Made by a program: the position numbers and the translations under genes. Source: Deltaproteobacteria bacterium (GTDB lineage Bacteria > Desulfobacterota > DSM-4660 > Desulfatiglandales > HGW-15). Taken from it: a stretch of DNA of 6,598 bases. The notes below the pieces were generated by a model. It did no database searches and had not been told where the DNA came from. It saw only the letters and a program-made list of their open reading frames with translations. The DNA lies in NCBI GenBank assembly GCA_019307805.1, contig JAFDIX010000162.1:1-6598 (forward strand). Direction: 5' to 3'. Below are positions 5,376-6,598 of this stretch, in pieces (position 1 is the stretch's first letter; every line of letters begins with the position of its first letter).

Positions 5376-6598
5376 ATGAAACCGAATTTTCCCCCGCTAT
5401 CTCCCGCACCCCTCCTGGACCCTGCCTTTAACAGTTCCCCCCAAAATCCCCGTCACATCCACCTGATGGGAATTTGCGGCGTCGGCATGGCCTCCCTGGC
5501 CGGAATGTTGAAGGAGAAGGGCTGCCATGTCACCGGTTCAGATCAAAATGTCTACCCGCCCATGAGTGATTTCCTCGAGGGCCTGGCCATTCAGGTCATG
5601 GAGGGGTATGCCCCGACAAACCTGAACCCTGCCCCTGATCTGGTCATCGTGGGCAATGTCATTACAAGACAAAATCCTGAGGCACTGGAACTCGCTGAAC
5701 TGGGAATCCCCTATCTTTCCATGCCCCAGGCCCTCAGGGAATTTGCCATGAAGGGCCAAAGGCCCATTGTCATTGCCGGCACCCATGGCAAAACCACGAC
5801 CTCCGCCCTCGCCTCCTGGTTCCTTGAAACCGGTGGGTTGGACCCGGGATTTATGGTGGGCGGCATTTGTAGAAATTTCAATGGAAACTTCAGGGCCGGC
5901 CGGGGCCCCTACTTTGTCATCGAAGGGGATGAATATGATACGGCCTTCTTTGACAAGGGCCCCAAATTCGTTCACTATGCCCCCTGGATCACCATTCTCA
6001 CCAGTATCGAGTTCGATCATGCGGACATCTACCGGGACCTTGACCACGTCCTGCAGAGCTTCCGCAGCCTCATTGACATAATCCCGTCAGACGGGCTGCT
6101 CATTGCCAACGGGGATAATCCTCTGGTTCTGGAAGAGGCCAAAAGGGCCAAATGTCCGGTCGTCACCTATGGTTTCACGGAAGGGGCCGAGTGGAGTGCT
6201 GCGGACATCAGTTACCGGGAAGAGGGTACGCACCTTACGGTCTGTCATGGCCGGGACGAATTTGTGCCTCTTGTGACGCCCATTTACGGACGTCATAACA
6301 TCTCCAATCTCCTTTCCGTTGTCGCCCTGTCCCATTTCCTGAAAATAGACCGGTTGCAACTTCAAAAGGCGGCCGGGACCTTCACGGGCATAAAACGAAG
6401 GCAGGAAATCAAAGGGGAAAAGGGGGGAATCCTGGTACTGGATGATTTTGCCCACCACCCCACGGCCGTAAGGGAGACCATTCTGGCGGTCAGGGAGAGA
6501 TACCGTTCCCGCCGCCTGATTGCCGTTTTTGAACCCCGCTCCAATTCCAGCCGCCGAAACATCTTCCAGGAAGCCTATGCAGGCGCCTTTGATAATGC
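5376..6598 (+). CDS. mpl: UDP-N-acetylmuramate:L-alanyl-gamma-D-glutamyl-meso-diaminopimelate ligase (Mpl), 3' end beyond window
   Basis: Mpl is a cytosolic ATP-dependent Mur-family ligase that joins the tripeptide L-Ala-gamma-D-Glu-meso-DAP, recovered from old murein, to UDP-MurNAc. The 407 residues visible have no stop; E. coli Mpl has 457, so a short C-terminal part is missing at the window edge. Visible motifs are the N-terminal Rossmann-like GICGVGMASLAG (32-43), SDQNVYPPMS (55-64), the ATP P-loop GTHGKTTT (135-142), EGDEYDTAFFDKGPKF (183-198), EFDHADIY (212-219), GRHNISN (305-311), DDFAHHP (356-362) and FEPRSNSSRR (385-394). The EGDEYDTAFFDK and FEPRSN motifs separate Mpl from MurC. ATG 5376 is the only normal start codon between the in-frame TGA at 5358-5360 and the nucleotide-fold motif. 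No clear SD precedes it. About 26 Pro/Ser-rich residues precede HIHLMGICG, more than in E. coli. It is divergent from rpmB. Confidence 0.94.
   Translation, partial: MKPNFPPLSPAPLLDPAFNSSPQNPRHIHLMGICGVGMASLAGMLKEKGCHVTGSDQNVYPPMSDFLEGLAIQVMEGYAPTNLNPAPDLVIVGNVITRQNPEALELAELGIPYLSMPQALREFAMKGQRPIVIAGTHGKTTTSALASWFLETGGLDPGFMVGGICRNFNGNFRAGRGPYFVIEGDEYDTAFFDKGPKFVHYAPWITILTSIEFDHADIYRDLDHVLQSFRSLIDIIPSDGLLIANGDNPLVLEEAKRAKCPVVTYGFTEGAEWSAADISYREEGTHLTVCHGRDEFVPLVTPIYGRHNISNLLSVVALSHFLKIDRLQLQKAAGTFTGIKRRQEIKGEKGGILVLDDFAHHPTAVRETILAVRERYRSRRLIAVFEPRSNSSRRNIFQEAYAGAFDN

Noticed and set aside
5538..6047. 169-residue open frame antisense to mpl
   Set aside because: The opposite strand carries clear Mpl motifs, including the P-loop, and the antisense product has no recognisable features.
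1..6598. CRISPR arrays, insertion sequences, tRNA genes or an undescribed gene system
   Set aside because: No repeat-spacer pattern, terminal inverted repeats, transposase or tRNA-like fold was seen. Almost all of the window is filled by five known housekeeping genes.

Overview
The window is a dense stretch of bacterial chromosome carrying five recognisable housekeeping genes. On the + strand lie ispG (MEP isoprenoid pathway), proS (prolyl-tRNA synthetase) and a bifunctional (p)ppGpp synthetase/hydrolase of the rel/spoT family. On the - strand lies rpmB (ribosomal protein L28). On the + strand again is the 5' part of mpl (murein tripeptide ligase), which runs off the right edge. The MEP pathway, the bacterial-type ProRS with inserted editing domain and the peptidoglycan-recycling ligase all point to a Gram-negative bacterium. 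The moderately GC-rich, GGC/CCC/CTG-leaning coding style, the single long Rel protein and the ispG-proS order suggest a member of the Desulfobacterota (former Deltaproteobacteria). That placement is an inference from protein flavour, not a database result.

Layout: positions 1-174 hold no gene I can support. An AT-rich stretch (16 of 60 G/C in 1-60) changes abruptly to a GC-rich leader (49 of 80 in 61-140) with a terminator-like hairpin at 93-118. From 175 to 5112 ispG, proS and rel form a tightly packed unit: ispG and proS overlap by 4 bp (ATGA), and proS and rel overlap by 17 bp. Co-transcription and translational coupling are therefore likely. rel and rpmB converge with no base between their stop codons; both stops sit in one palindrome, TGATCA. 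rpmB has a convincing sigma70-type promoter on the - strand. It is divergent from mpl, with 74 bp between the two start codons.

Functionally, the three-gene unit joins isoprenoid precursor synthesis (undecaprenyl phosphate and quinones), charging of tRNA-Pro, and the enzyme that turns uncharged-tRNA signals into (p)ppGpp. The neighbouring divergent pair covers ribosome assembly and cell-wall recycling. Catalytic residues of all five proteins are present as far as can be read.

I found no mobile element, CRISPR array, tRNA or rRNA, and no evidence of an undescribed system. The points worth a second look are small: the gene junctions, the ispG leader, repeats at the rpmB/mpl promoter region, and a few substitutions in conserved motifs.
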